A stretch of DNA of 29,186 nt from CAZMCH01 sp964564735. GTDB taxonomy: Bacteria > Poribacteria > DTPJ01. Position 1 is the stretch's first letter, and each line of letters opens with the position of its first letter. Location: assembly GCA_964564735.1 (NCBI GenBank), contig CAZMCH010000052.1, positions 1-29,186 on the forward strand, given 5' to 3'. This document shows positions 14,874-22,999 of the stretch, one piece after another. The position numbers were made by a program, and so were the translations under genes. The notes under the pieces were generated by a model that made no database searches, was not told where the DNA came from, and saw nothing but the letters and a program-made list of their open reading frames with translations.

Positions 14874-17606
14874 TCATTTAGCTTCCAGCCAGCTTTTACC
14901 TATGCCAACATCCACTTTTATTGGAACATCAAGTTCCAAAGCATTTTCCATAAATAATTTTATCTGTGGAATAGCCTTTTCTAGTTCATGTTCAGGGATT
15001 TCAAATATTAATTCATCATGAACCTGAAGCAATAACTCGGTTTCCCAACCTTCTGATTTTATAAGATTTGCTATTTTGATCATTGCCAATTTAATCATAT
15101 CCGCCGCCGAACCCTGAACGGGTGTATTTATAGCGATTCTTTCGCCAAGAGAACGCATACTATGATCACTGCTGTTTATTTCTCTGATAAACCGCCTGCG
15201 TCCAGATATTGTTGTAACATAACCGTTTTTTTTGGCAAAATCTATCATTTCATCAAAATATCTCCTAACTCCTGAATATGTCTCAAAATATTCATTAATA
15301 AAATTTTGGGCTTCTGCATTTGTTATACCAAGATCATTTGCCAGCCTAAAAGCCCCCATGCCGTATATGATACCAAAGTTTATAGTCTTTGCCTGCCTTC
15401 GCATTTCTGATGTAACATCACTGATAGGGACATCAAATATCAATGATGCTGTGCTGGAATGTATATCAAGGTTATTGATAAATGCTTCTGTTAATGCCTT
15501 ATCTTTTGAGAGATGGGCAAGCATTCTAAGTTCTATCTGTGAATAATCCATAGTTACCAAAAAACAACAGTCCCTATCAGGCACAAATGCTTGTCTTATT
15601 TGCTTGCCTTCCTCTGTTCTGACGGGTATATTTTGGAGATTGGGATTGCTACTACTCAATCTGCCTGTTTCTGTAACAGCCTGATTGAATGATGTATGCA
15701 CACGCCCCGTTTTTGGATTGATACTTTGAGGTAAAGCGTCAATATAGGTGTTTTTAAGTTTTGCAAGGGTTCTATAATTTAGTATCTTTATCGGCAACTC
15801 ATATCCCGCATCAGCAAGCTTTGCAAGTTCTGCTTCGTTTGTCGAATATCCCCCGCTTTTTGTCTTTTTTCCTGTAGGCATATTCATTTTTTCATATAAT
15901 ATCTTGCTGAGTTGCTGTGTTGAATTGATATTAAATTCCTCACCTGCAAGTTTATATATTTCCGAAGTCAGCAACTCAAGCCGATTATTTAAATTCTTAG
16001 AGAGGGATTTTAGCCAATTAATATCTATCTTAATGCCTTTCATCTCCATATCAGCAAGAACTGATATTAAAGGAAGCTCTATCTCATGAAAAACATGCTC
16101 AAGACCATACTCTTTTAATTGTGATTGCATAATATTCTTTAACTGGAGCGTTATATCCGCATCTTCACAGGAATATTCGCTGACTCTTTCTATCTCAACT
16201 TCGTCCATTGTTCTTTGATCTTTTCCCTTGCCGATCAATTCCTCTATTGTGATCATCTTGTGATTCAGGATTTCCAAAGCCATAGTATTAAGATCGTGTT
16301 TGCTTAATGGATTTATCACATAAGATGCTATCATTGTATCAAATGATATACCCTTTAAGTCTATGCCGTAGTTTCTGAATATCTGAAGGTCATATTTGAT
16401 ATTTTGCCCAATTTTGCCTATATTTTGGTCTTCTAAGATTGGCTTCAGGACATTGATAACGGTTGACATTGGAAGTTGCTCTGGAACACCGATGTATCTA
16501 TGCTGGATCGGTATATAATAGGCTTCGTGTGGTTGCATTGATATTGAGATTCCAACGAGTTCTGCTGTCAATGGATCAATTCCATTTGTTTCTGTATCAA
16601 CCGCAAATTCTTTTGATTCGCTTAGCTTTTTTATTAAATCGTTAATATCAGATTCAGATAATATTGTATGATATTTTTTTTCAACCTTGACTTGCTCTGG
16701 AGTTAGGTTAAATTCCTTTATAAACTTTCTAAATTCTAGGTTCTGGAATATATCTAAAAGTTCGCCCTGTTTGCAATTAGCAGGCAATCCGCTATCTGAT
16801 ATATCAATGCTGTAATTATCAAGATTTGTATCTATGGAAACAAAAGTATCAAGCGTAGCGAGTTTTTTACTTAATTTTGCCTGTTCTGCATATTGTCGTA
16901 AAAGTTCTCTTATCCTCTCGTTTTTTACCTCGTCCAGATGATCAAGCATAACTTCTATACTATCAAATTGATTAAGAAGCGTTGAGGCAGTCTTAGGTCC
17001 TATATTCGGCACTCCAGGGATGCTGTCTGATGTGTCGCCCATTAAGCCTAACAGATCAGTTATTTTACTCGGTGGAATACCATATTTATTTATAACTTCG
17101 TTTTCGTCATAGGTAAAATCTTCTTCTTTAATACCTCTAAATCCATAAGGACGTATCTTGATATTCGGGGAAACAAGCTGAAAAGCATCTTTGTCTGAGG
17201 TTACTATAATTACATCCATTCCCATACTTTCGGCTTTTTTGGCTAGTGTGCCGATTATGTCGTCAGCCTCAAAGCCCGGCTTTTCAACAATGGGAATACA
17301 CAGAGATTGCAAAATCTGCTTTATCATTGGGAATTGCTGTGCGAGTTCATCAGGCATTCCGGGGCGGTCTTTCTTATAATCAGCAAATTCCACATGACGA
17401 AATGTCGGGGTGGATGTATCAAAGGCTATTGCAAGGTATTCTGGCTTTTCTTCACGCAGTATCTTCATCATCATATTCATAAAGCCAAAGATTGCGTTTG
17501 TCGGAACACCTGTGGAGGTTGCCAATTCCCTGATGGCATGAAAAGACCGATATACATAGGCATTTCCGTCAATTATGAAGAATTTTTTCTTTTCGGTTGT
17601 TTCCAT
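14874..17606 (-). CDS. polA: DNA polymerase I
   Basis: Repair and Okazaki-fragment polymerase, 910 aa, full length. Three domains are visible. The 5'-3' nuclease is at about 8-290 (FFIIDGNAYVYRSFHA, EKPGFEADDIIGTLA, VTSDKDAFQLV). The 3'-5' exonuclease is at about 310-510 and looks active: DxE in FAVDTETNGI, NxxxD in GQNIKYDLQIF, YxxxD in YSCEDADITLQ. The polymerase part runs from about 530 to the end (motif A TMDYSQIELRMLAHLS, motif B RRQAKTINFGIIYGM, motif C LLQVHDELIFEIP). The start at 17606 is set by GGAGG 8 bases upstream; a longer reading of nine codons has none. It begins 42 bp after the PIN-toxin gene, so it may be read from the same transcript, and is followed by hisS. Confidence 0.96.
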   Translation of the reverse strand: METTEKKKFFIIDGNAYVYRSFHAIRELATSTGVPTNAIFGFMNMMMKILREEKPEYLAIAFDTSTPTFRHVEFADYKKDRPGMPDELAQQFPMIKQILQSLCIPIVEKPGFEADDIIGTLAKKAESMGMDVIIVTSDKDAFQLVSPNIKIRPYGFRGIKEEDFTYDENEVINKYGIPPSKITDLLGLMGDTSDSIPGVPNIGPKTASTLLNQFDSIEVMLDHLDEVKNERIRELLRQYAEQAKLSKKLATLDTFVSIDTNLDNYSIDISDSGLPANCKQGELLDIFQNLEFRKFIKEFNLTPEQVKVEKKYHTILSESDINDLIKKLSESKEFAVDTETNGIDPLTAELVGISISMQPHEAYYIPIQHRYIGVPEQLPMSTVINVLKPILEDQNIGKIGQNIKYDLQIFRNYGIDLKGISFDTMIASYVINPLSKHDLNTMALEILNHKMITIEELIGKGKDQRTMDEVEIERVSEYSCEDADITLQLKNIMQSQLKEYGLEHVFHEIELPLISVLADMEMKGIKIDINWLKSLSKNLNNRLELLTSEIYKLAGEEFNINSTQQLSKILYEKMNMPTGKKTKSGGYSTNEAELAKLADAGYELPIKILNYRTLAKLKNTYIDALPQSINPKTGRVHTSFNQAVTETGRLSSSNPNLQNIPVRTEEGKQIRQAFVPDRDCCFLVTMDYSQIELRMLAHLSKDKALTEAFINNLDIHSSTASLIFDVPISDVTSEMRRQAKTINFGIIYGMGAFRLANDLGITNAEAQNFINEYFETYSGVRRYFDEMIDFAKKNGYVTTISGRRRFIREINSSDHSMRSLGERIAINTPVQGSAADMIKLAMIKIANLIKSEGWETELLLQVHDELIFEIPEHELEKAIPQIKLFMENALELDVPIKVDVGIGKSWLEAK

Positions 17607-17648
17607 CAGGTTACCCTCCATTAGTTTTATCATTATTAAGGCATTTTA

Positions 17649-18281
17649 TTATGGCAAATGGTTGCCTTTGCTTGTTTGTTCCCAGAAATCATCAGCTATT
17701 TGCCCATAATCTTTCTTTAATAGCCAATTGCGAATATGAAAAAGAATTCTTGATAATCCCTTTTCTGGCAAATTATCTTGCTCCCAAGTTATCATTTGTT
17801 GACGTATCAAATCATCAATGGGAGTTTCAACCTTAATTCCCAAGCTTTCACATGCTTGTATTAACTTTTTATCATCAGTTGCCAAAGAAGAAGCATTATG
17901 TTTCAATGCAGTTTGTAAAAGAACCGCATCAGTAAGATCAATATAAAGCATATCTGCCATTTTCATTGAGTTTAATGTTATATTAAAATCTACTTCAAAT
18001 ATATGTATTGGTCCTCTGGCAAACTGTTCCAATTTTTGCGAAACTAAAACATTGTCTATCCCATAAACTTTTGTTAAAATGCTTTTTGCTTCAAAGAGCG
18101 TAAATGGTGTTGTAAACCATCCTGTCTTATCCTTTATAAAATCTTCACAAAGCCCCGATGCCGGGTGATTATCAAGCAGACTATAAATGATAATTACAGC
18201 ATCAAGACCACGTTCTATTTTTTGGCTGACACATAAATTATCTGAAGATATGCCATTTTGCTGATTAAAAAAGGAATTCAT
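17649..18281 (-). CDS. PIN-domain (VapC-like) toxin, long form
   Basis: A 210-residue PIN-domain protein, a probable metal-dependent ribonuclease toxin. Acidic active-site residues are in place: Asp27 (RGLDAVIII), Glu64 (TLFEAKSIL), Asp118 (DLTDAVLLQTAL) and Asp136/137 (LATDDKKLI). It is longer than classical VapC (about 130-140 aa) because of a C-terminal extension of about 60 residues rich in Trp and Lys (ITWEQDNLPEKG, FHIRNWLLKKDYGQIADDFW). The start ATG lies inside the preceding small gene (17-bp overlap) with CGGAG about 10 bases upstream, the classic toxin-antitoxin arrangement. VapC toxins cleave tRNA or rRNA; the target here is unknown. Confidence 0.75.
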   Translation of the reverse strand: MNSFFNQQNGISSDNLCVSQKIERGLDAVIIIYSLLDNHPASGLCEDFIKDKTGWFTTPFTLFEAKSILTKVYGIDNVLVSQKLEQFARGPIHIFEVDFNITLNSMKMADMLYIDLTDAVLLQTALKHNASSLATDDKKLIQACESLGIKVETPIDDLIRQQMITWEQDNLPEKGLSRILFHIRNWLLKKDYGQIADDFWEQTSKGNHLP

Positions 18282-18498
18282 CTCCGCTTATCTCCGATAA
18301 ATCCAAAGCAACTTGTTTTTTTGACATAGGGAGCTTCTCAGCAAAAATATCATCCCATGAATATGAGCAAACACGTATTATAAAACCATCCGATATTTTG
18401 TCAAGCAAAATAACGTTCCCAGCCATTGATTTAAGTCCTTCCGATATCTCCTTTGAGAGTTGCATTTCATATCCCGGCTCAACACGAATCATTTTCAT
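18265..18498 (-). CDS. Putative antitoxin of the PIN toxin
   Basis: A 77-residue protein overlapping the PIN toxin start by 17 bp. It reads MKMIRVEPGYEMQLSKEISE and then GNVILLDKISDGFIIRVCS, a beta-hairpin-like pattern. It ends SYSWDDIFAEKLPMSKKQV plus an acidic tail. The Trp/Phe-containing acidic C-terminus resembles the toxin-binding tails of VapB/MazE antitoxins. I recognise no exact family, so the call rests on gene order, overlap and size. The start at 18498 has AGAAGGTG about 7 bases upstream, whereas the longer reading of eight codons has none. If right, the N-terminal half should bind the operator upstream. Confidence 0.55.
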   Translation of the reverse strand: MKMIRVEPGYEMQLSKEISEGLKSMAGNVILLDKISDGFIIRVCSYSWDDIFAEKLPMSKKQVALDLSEISGDEFLF

Positions 18499-18580
18499 AT
18501 ATATCACCTTCTCTTTAGCCAAGCATATTCAAATCTTCTTCCAATTTCGTTTCAATACCGTTATTTCCTATCATTAAGTT

Positions 18581-18643
18581 TTTGTAGCCCAAGATTCTAT
18601 CTTGGCTTTTGCAATTGCTAACTTTGGAAAGTAGGGCTACAAA
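18581..18643. repeat. Compact palindromic repeat with TGTAGCCC/GGGCTACA ends
   Basis: Terminal inverted repeats TTTGTAGCCC (18581-18590) and GGGCTACAAA (18634-18643) enclose three small palindromes: CCAAGATTCTATCTTGG (18589-18605), GCAATTGC (18611-18618) and ACTTTGGAAAGT (18621-18632). This modular form is typical of non-autonomous dispersed repeats. Its right end provides the TAG stop of the 68-residue antitoxin-like gene. Confidence 0.55.
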
Positions 18644-18843
18644 TAATATTGTCGATCTCTTACAATATCATCAGCCCAATTTGATTTTGAGGAAGAAGTC
18701 AGTTTTCTAACTTCCTCTAAAGTATATTTACTTTTTACTTTTGATTTAGTTTTTCTTAAAAGTCGTATCTGCTCTTTAAGAAAAAGAAGTTCATCTATAC
18801 TCATCTCTTTAATATCATTTACTATGTCATCCTGCAATTTCAT
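18637..18843 (-). CDS. Small antitoxin-like protein without adjacent toxin
   Basis: A 68-residue protein, helical and charged in the N-terminal half (DIVNDIKEMSIDELLFLKEQ), with a basic middle (RKTKSKVKSKYTLEEVRKL) and the end SSSKSNWADDIVRDRQYYL. The pattern T-LEEVRKL followed by S..WADDI...R is common in short antitoxins encoded beside PIN or RelE toxins. No toxin ORF follows directly; the next genes are a different antitoxin/PIN pair after more than 100 nt. GAGG lies 9 bases before the ATG. The stop codon is contributed by an inserted palindromic repeat, so the original C-terminus may have been altered and an old toxin partner lost. It begins 21 nt after the sulfatase stop. Confidence 0.55.
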   Translation of the reverse strand: MKLQDDIVNDIKEMSIDELLFLKEQIRLLRKTKSKVKSKYTLEEVRKLTSSSKSNWADDIVRDRQYYL

Positions 18844-18864
18844 TCTTAAAACCTCATTCCATTC

Positions 18865-20322
18865 TCAGCCAAGCCACCTTTTATCTTTATACGGCGAAAC
18901 AAGAGGCTTATCCTTCGGACAATAGAGATTCCCATCCTTGAGCCAGCCACACTCACGTTGATCTAATTCATATATAAGATAGCTACGCCATATATTGATC
19001 TCATCTTGTCTTTCAGGGTTTTTTATTAAATTATGCAACTCTCCGGGGTCTCTGCTAAGGTCAAAGAATTGCTCTATCCCCATTCTGGGAAACCAGATGA
19101 ATTTCCGCTTTCCATTGGTAACAAACTGCATCTCCTGTTCTCGTGAATAGCACGTGCAATGCTCACCATGAATATATAAACGCCAATCTTGATTGACTCC
19201 TTGCATAACAGGAAGAAGACTTTTTCCATCAACGTTATCTGGTATTGACAAACCAGCCACATCAAGCAAAGTTGGCATAATATCACGCAATTCAACGACT
19301 TCATCAGCAATCCTGCATTTAGGCTTTCCCATTGACGAAGGCGGTGCGATAATAAATGGTATCCTTGCGCTTCCTTCATAAGCATAGGTCTTGCGCCAAA
19401 GATTGTGATCGCCCTGCATATCACCATGATCGGATGTAAAGACAAACCATGTATTGCGATATGCCTGCCCTTGAAAACGCCTCATCCAATTCATCAAACG
19501 ACCAATTTGCGTATCAATGAATGATATTTCACCATAATAACCTGACCTTGCGCGGTGTATTTGTTTTTCTGTCATTTTGCCTCGCCAAGCGTTTGTATCA
19601 ATCGCATCATCAAGCTTGTCGTGCATAACTGACCAATTCCCAATATAAGGCAATGGAGTCTCATCATTAAAATACATATCAAAATATGGCTTTGGCGGAA
19701 CATAAGGGGAATGTGGACGCGCAAAAGAGATATTCAAAAAGAAAGGCTTTTCTCGATCTCTGTTTTTTAGAAAATCTATCGCCCTTGTCATTGTCCATGA
19801 AGTCGGATGCAGATATTCCTCAGTATGCCATGGACGGGCAAGCCACGAATTCCAGTCAACTCCATGATCATCAGGCGAAACATCAGCAGGCGTATTTTCA
19901 TCAAACCATTGGCGATAGTCGTCTCTGAAGCCATCAATAAGCGTTCTGCCTGATTCGTCAATCTCTGTCGTTTCAAATCCCATCAATGCACGTTGCGGAG
20001 TAAAATGCCCTTTGCCGACCATGTGCGTCCTATATCCTGCTTTTGTAAATTCACCAGCAAGGGTGTTAGGAAAATCATTAGGAATAGGTCCCTGCCCCCA
20101 ACCCATTCCGAGCAAACCTGTATGCCATTGATTTTGACCCGTCCAGAGAGTCGCCCTTGCAGGCAGGCATGACGGACATGCAGAGTAGGCATGAACGAAT
20201 CTAGTGCCATTGCCCGCAAGGTTATCAAGATTCGGTGTTTGGACGACTTCATGACCATCTACACCAAGACAATCCCCGCGCATCTGATCCGCTATGATGA
20301 GAATAACATTTGGTTTACTCAT
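18865..20322 (-). CDS. Type I sulfatase, cytoplasmic
   Basis: Formylglycine-dependent sulfatase (alkaline-phosphatase superfamily), 485 aa, hydrolysing sulfate esters. N-terminal metal site: PNVILIIADQMRGD. Activation motif: SCLPARATLWTG with modifiable Cys52 (CxPxR kept; Leu where Ser/Thr is more usual). Further metal/substrate residues: MVGKGHFTP, SFARPHSPYVPP, FTSDHGDMQGDHNLWRK. No signal peptide is seen, so it should act inside the cell on imported sulfated sugars and needs a maturation enzyme (FGE or anSME) encoded elsewhere. Two ATGs are adjacent; the second gives the better 8-base spacing to GGAG. It follows the FAH-family gene by 20 bp, implying one operon and perhaps a shared sulfated-deoxysugar substrate. 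Confidence 0.9.
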   Translation of the reverse strand: MSKPNVILIIADQMRGDCLGVDGHEVVQTPNLDNLAGNGTRFVHAYSACPSCLPARATLWTGQNQWHTGLLGMGWGQGPIPNDFPNTLAGEFTKAGYRTHMVGKGHFTPQRALMGFETTEIDESGRTLIDGFRDDYRQWFDENTPADVSPDDHGVDWNSWLARPWHTEEYLHPTSWTMTRAIDFLKNRDREKPFFLNISFARPHSPYVPPKPYFDMYFNDETPLPYIGNWSVMHDKLDDAIDTNAWRGKMTEKQIHRARSGYYGEISFIDTQIGRLMNWMRRFQGQAYRNTWFVFTSDHGDMQGDHNLWRKTYAYEGSARIPFIIAPPSSMGKPKCRIADEVVELRDIMPTLLDVAGLSIPDNVDGKSLLPVMQGVNQDWRLYIHGEHCTCYSREQEMQFVTNGKRKFIWFPRMGIEQFFDLSRDPGELHNLIKNPERQDEINIWRSYLIYELDQRECGWLKDGNLYCPKDKPLVSPYKDKRWLG

Positions 20323-20342
20323 CATCTTTTCTCCAAAAGTAT

Positions 20343-21326
20343 TTATTCTAATCCAACAGGATTATTGAGTATTCCAACTTCGTCTATTTCAACCTGAACC
20401 ATATCGCCGTCTTTTAGGAATACTCCAGTTGACGAACCAACACCATCAGGAGTTCCTGTTGCAATTATATCTCCCGGCTCAAGAGTCATAATTCTTGAGG
20501 CAAACTCCACAATCTCATGGATACTAAATATCATATTGCCTGTATTGGAATTTTGTTTGATTTGATCGTTGACCTTTAATCTGATACCAAGATTCTGCGG
20601 ATCGCTTATCTCATCTTTTGTTACGATAAAGGGACCCATTGGGGCAAAAGTATCCATCCATTTTCCATTTAGCCAATCAAAGAATTTATTCCATTCGCTT
20701 GTTTCTCGGTTATCATTTTCAATTATCAATTCTCTTTCTGAAACATCATTAACAACCGTATAACCAACGATATAGTCGTTAGCTTCGCTGGCTTTGACAT
20801 ACTTGCATTTTTTCCCAATAATAACGCCAAGCTCTGCTTCCCAGTCTATTTTATTGCCAATTTTGGGGATTTTTATTGTATCGCCATGACCGATAACAGA
20901 AGTAGCAGGCTTCATAAATACTCTTGGAGCCATCTTTTCTTTGCCAGACACTTTTCTGCCTGCTTCCCTTATATGTTCGGCATAGTTCCCCGCAAGGCAT
21001 AGAATTTTACCCGGTCTAGCAATAGGGGCTTTTATTGAGACTTTATTTATATCATAAGCTATGTTTTTCGGAAGCGATTCTGCCTTTATCAATCGTTCTA
21101 GGACTTTTTTTGCCCTTATAATTCCCTGATCCTCTAATTTCAGGAAACTTAGCATATCTGATGGCATTTCTTCGTTTGCCTTTTGTGTAACGCTTGCAGG
21201 AATATCATTCGGCTGACTCATACCCATCAAAAATACCGTGTAACAATTATTCAGATCATATACCAAATTATCGATTAACGCACCAAGCCTTGTTTGTCCG
21301 TCAATTTCAAAAGTAAGAAGTTTCAT
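20343..21326 (-). CDS. FAH-family hydrolase (fumarylacetoacetate hydrolase fold)
   Basis: A 327-residue Mg/Mn-dependent hydrolase or decarboxylase of beta-dicarbonyl acids. The first 95 residues form the small N-terminal domain (MKLLTFEIDGQTRLGALID). The catalytic FAH domain follows: LCLAGNYAEHIREAG, KPATSVIGHGD, metal ligands Glu163 and Glu165 in DWEAELGVIIGK and Asp194 in VVNDVSERE, KWMDTFAPMGPF, and LEPGDIIATGTPDGVG. Family members include 2,4-diketo-3-deoxy-L-rhamnonate/fuconate hydrolases of non-phosphorylative deoxysugar pathways, which would fit the rhamnonate dehydratase 5 kb away and the adjacent sulfatase. That specificity is inference. The ribosome site is weak, and an 11-bp inverted repeat lies just upstream. 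Confidence 0.85.
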   Translation of the reverse strand: MKLLTFEIDGQTRLGALIDNLVYDLNNCYTVFLMGMSQPNDIPASVTQKANEEMPSDMLSFLKLEDQGIIRAKKVLERLIKAESLPKNIAYDINKVSIKAPIARPGKILCLAGNYAEHIREAGRKVSGKEKMAPRVFMKPATSVIGHGDTIKIPKIGNKIDWEAELGVIIGKKCKYVKASEANDYIVGYTVVNDVSERELIIENDNRETSEWNKFFDWLNGKWMDTFAPMGPFIVTKDEISDPQNLGIRLKVNDQIKQNSNTGNMIFSIHEIVEFASRIMTLEPGDIIATGTPDGVGSSTGVFLKDGDMVQVEIDEVGILNNPVGLE

Positions 21327-21337
21327 TTCTTGATTGT

Positions 21338-21375
21338 GAAACCAAGACCAGACTTAATTATATAGTCTTGGTTTC
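21338..21375. repeat. Perfect 11-bp inverted repeat upstream of FAH gene
   Basis: GAAACCAAGAC (21338-21348) and GTCTTGGTTTC (21365-21375) with a 16-nt loop. It lies in the 98-bp gap between the UroD-like and FAH-family genes, ending 11 nt before the FAH start codon. It could be a transcript-processing or attenuating stem, or an operator; there is no T-run on either side. Confidence 0.5.
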
Positions 21376-21424
21376 TCCTCCATTTCCTATGGATCAAGCC
21401 AAGATTGTGACTCCATCCGAATTA

Positions 21425-22591
21425 TTAGACAGCTAGAGAAGTTTCCTTCCACTTAGATTTAATCTTTTTTATTTCAGGTCTGCTTTCAAATTCCTCATCT
21501 TTTGGAATACCAAATGTTTCACGTTTGACATCAAGATAATATAGGTAGTTTTCAAATGTAACATCAGGCGGGCATCTATGGTCAACATGAGGTATCCAAC
21601 CACCCTCAAGCACATAAGGCTTTATTTTCTTAATCTCGGCTTTTATTGATTCCTTACCATGAATAAGGGCATGTTTATCAACTCCGCCAAGCATAACAAC
21701 CTTATCGCCGTATTTCTTTCTAATGGCAATTGGGTCAGAACCGCCAACAACATCTACAGGGAATATTCCATTTACACCACCTTCAAGCCATGGCTCAATC
21801 ATATCATTGATATTGCCGTCGCAATCAGTATAGATAATATCACAACCATTTTCCCTTAATATATCAGTTATACGCTTATAGTTTGGTGTAAGCCATTTTC
21901 TAATCATCTTTGGTGAGATAATGGGTCCATTATTGAAAGCCATATCTTCCCAGCCACCAGCATAATCAAGCTTAATCTCAGATGCAGTTCGCTTTATGAC
22001 TGCACAGGTCAAATCCGCAAGATGTGTTACCATTTCCTCAACTAGCTCTGGATCATCATAACAAAGCATTGATATACCCTCAAATCCAGCCCAGTTACGT
22101 AAAACTCCAAACAAGCTACCAATACCAGTCCCTACAGGAATTTCCCAATTAGGATCATTCAAGCGTGCTTTAATCTGCTCCCAATCTGCTCTATTTTCTG
22201 GATAACGACTCGGATTATCTATATCTAAACGCGGTTTATAAAGCTCCTCCCATTCTTTACGACCTTTTAGACCAAATTCAATATAATGTGGAATTGTAGA
22301 AGAACCATCCTTAAATTCCTGAAGTTTTGCTCCATTACCATCAATTACAATTCTATAGGTATCAGTTTCTTCAATAACTTCTGATTTGAAGCCAAAAGAA
22401 AATCCCGTATTTCCGCCAACTCCGCTACGCGGTGCAAACTTGAAATAAGCTTCCAAATTTGTTACGTTGTCTGGTAATCCTTGTTGTTTCCATACCGCAA
22501 GATTTTCTGACCAATAGCCAAACTCCTCGTCTGGAATATGATCGACTGGTTGAAAGTGCATACATTTAACAAAACGCTCTCGGTGAGTCAT
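21425..22591 (-). CDS. Uroporphyrinogen decarboxylase-family protein (probably not HemE)
   Basis: A 388-residue URO-D-fold protein. It starts THRERFVKCMHFQPVDHIP, the usual opening of this superfamily, and carries the C-terminal barrel blocks CDIIYTDCDGNINDMIEPWL, GVNGIFPVDVVGGSDPI, KVVMLGGVDKHALIHG and PYVLEGGWIPHVDHRCPPDV. The HemE N-terminal substrate signature (RQAGR) is absent, and the sequence is closer to MtaA/CmuA-like methyltransferases and the many uncharacterised UroD-like proteins in sugar-degrading uncultured bacteria. A corrinoid-linked methyl transfer or demethylation role is possible but not shown; no corrinoid protein is nearby. GGGGG lies 7 bases before the ATG, and a clear promoter sits about 60 nt upstream. 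First gene of the UroD-FAH-sulfatase group. Confidence 0.82.
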   Translation of the reverse strand: MTHRERFVKCMHFQPVDHIPDEEFGYWSENLAVWKQQGLPDNVTNLEAYFKFAPRSGVGGNTGFSFGFKSEVIEETDTYRIVIDGNGAKLQEFKDGSSTIPHYIEFGLKGRKEWEELYKPRLDIDNPSRYPENRADWEQIKARLNDPNWEIPVGTGIGSLFGVLRNWAGFEGISMLCYDDPELVEEMVTHLADLTCAVIKRTASEIKLDYAGGWEDMAFNNGPIISPKMIRKWLTPNYKRITDILRENGCDIIYTDCDGNINDMIEPWLEGGVNGIFPVDVVGGSDPIAIRKKYGDKVVMLGGVDKHALIHGKESIKAEIKKIKPYVLEGGWIPHVDHRCPPDVTFENYLYYLDVKRETFGIPKDEEFESRPEIKKIKSKWKETSLAV

Positions 22592-22654
22592 ATATAATCC
22601 CCCTGATTAGCGAGTTTTATGGTTTATTTACTTAATCAAAACTTACAATTGAGT

Positions 22655-22683
22655 ATTATACAATATATCTTTTTTATAAGCAA
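22655..22683 (-). promoter_or_regulatory. Predicted sigma70-type promoter of the UroD-FAH-sulfatase group
   Basis: Minus strand TTGCTT (22683-22678), 17 bases, perfect TATAAT (22660-22655). The predicted start is near 22648, about 57 nt before the UroD-like ATG. Confidence 0.6.
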
Positions 22684-22846
22684 TAATCATTCTCTGAAGA
22701 TCAGACATAGGCTCAGACATTATCTTTTTCAAAGTATTGATCTATAAAACTCCTGATGTTATAACATTTTCATCAAACAAGGTTGCACTGTAGCCCTAGC
22801 CTCCAGCTTGGTTTTACAGACCAAAAGGCTAAAAGTCAATGCGCAA

Positions 22847-22891
22847 TTATACTTTGAAAATATTATTATATGATGTAGTGATGTTTTTCAT
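22847..22891 (-). CDS. Possible 14-residue peptide or gene remnant
   Basis: ATG preceded by AGGAGG at 8-base spacing and followed by 14 codons (MKNITTSYNNIFKV) and TAA. The initiation signals are as good as any gene here, but the ribosome site lies entirely in the stem of a perfect hairpin. It may be a leader peptide or the surviving start of a lost gene. Confidence 0.25.
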   Translation of the reverse strand: MKNITTSYNNIFKV

Positions 22892-22899
22892 GATTTTTA

Positions 22900-22931
22900 C
22901 CTCCTATGATTTTGTATTTTATCATAGGAGG
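22900..22931. terminator. 11-bp hairpin: RBS-masking (-) and terminator-like (+)
   Basis: CCTCCTATGAT, a 10-nt loop, ATCATAGGAGG. In the plus direction it is followed by CATTTTTT like an intrinsic terminator, yet no plus-strand gene precedes it. In the minus direction the 3' arm is the ribosome site AGGAGG of the 14-codon ORF, masked by a CCTCCT arm. Confidence 0.45.
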
Positions 22932-22999
22932 CATTTTTTGTCCGTATTCATGTCAGGTCATCAGAAATTAGGGTGGGAATATAACTTTATTGATGGGTT

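Larger units (their letters stand above)
22592..22999. other. Intergenic region with promoter, two hairpins and a 14-codon ORF
   Basis: No full gene. It contains the UroD-like promoter (22655-22683), a hairpin (TAGCC...TTGGT...ACCAA...GGCTA, 22797-22831), a 14-codon ORF (22847-22891, -) and an 11-bp perfect hairpin (22900-22931). The TGTAGCCC at 22790-22797 echoes the end of the repeat at 18581. Confidence 0.5.

Noticed and set aside
21425..22591. Calling the URO-D family gene hemE
   Set aside because: The heme-pathway substrate signature near the N-terminus is absent, and the context is sugar degradation rather than tetrapyrrole synthesis.
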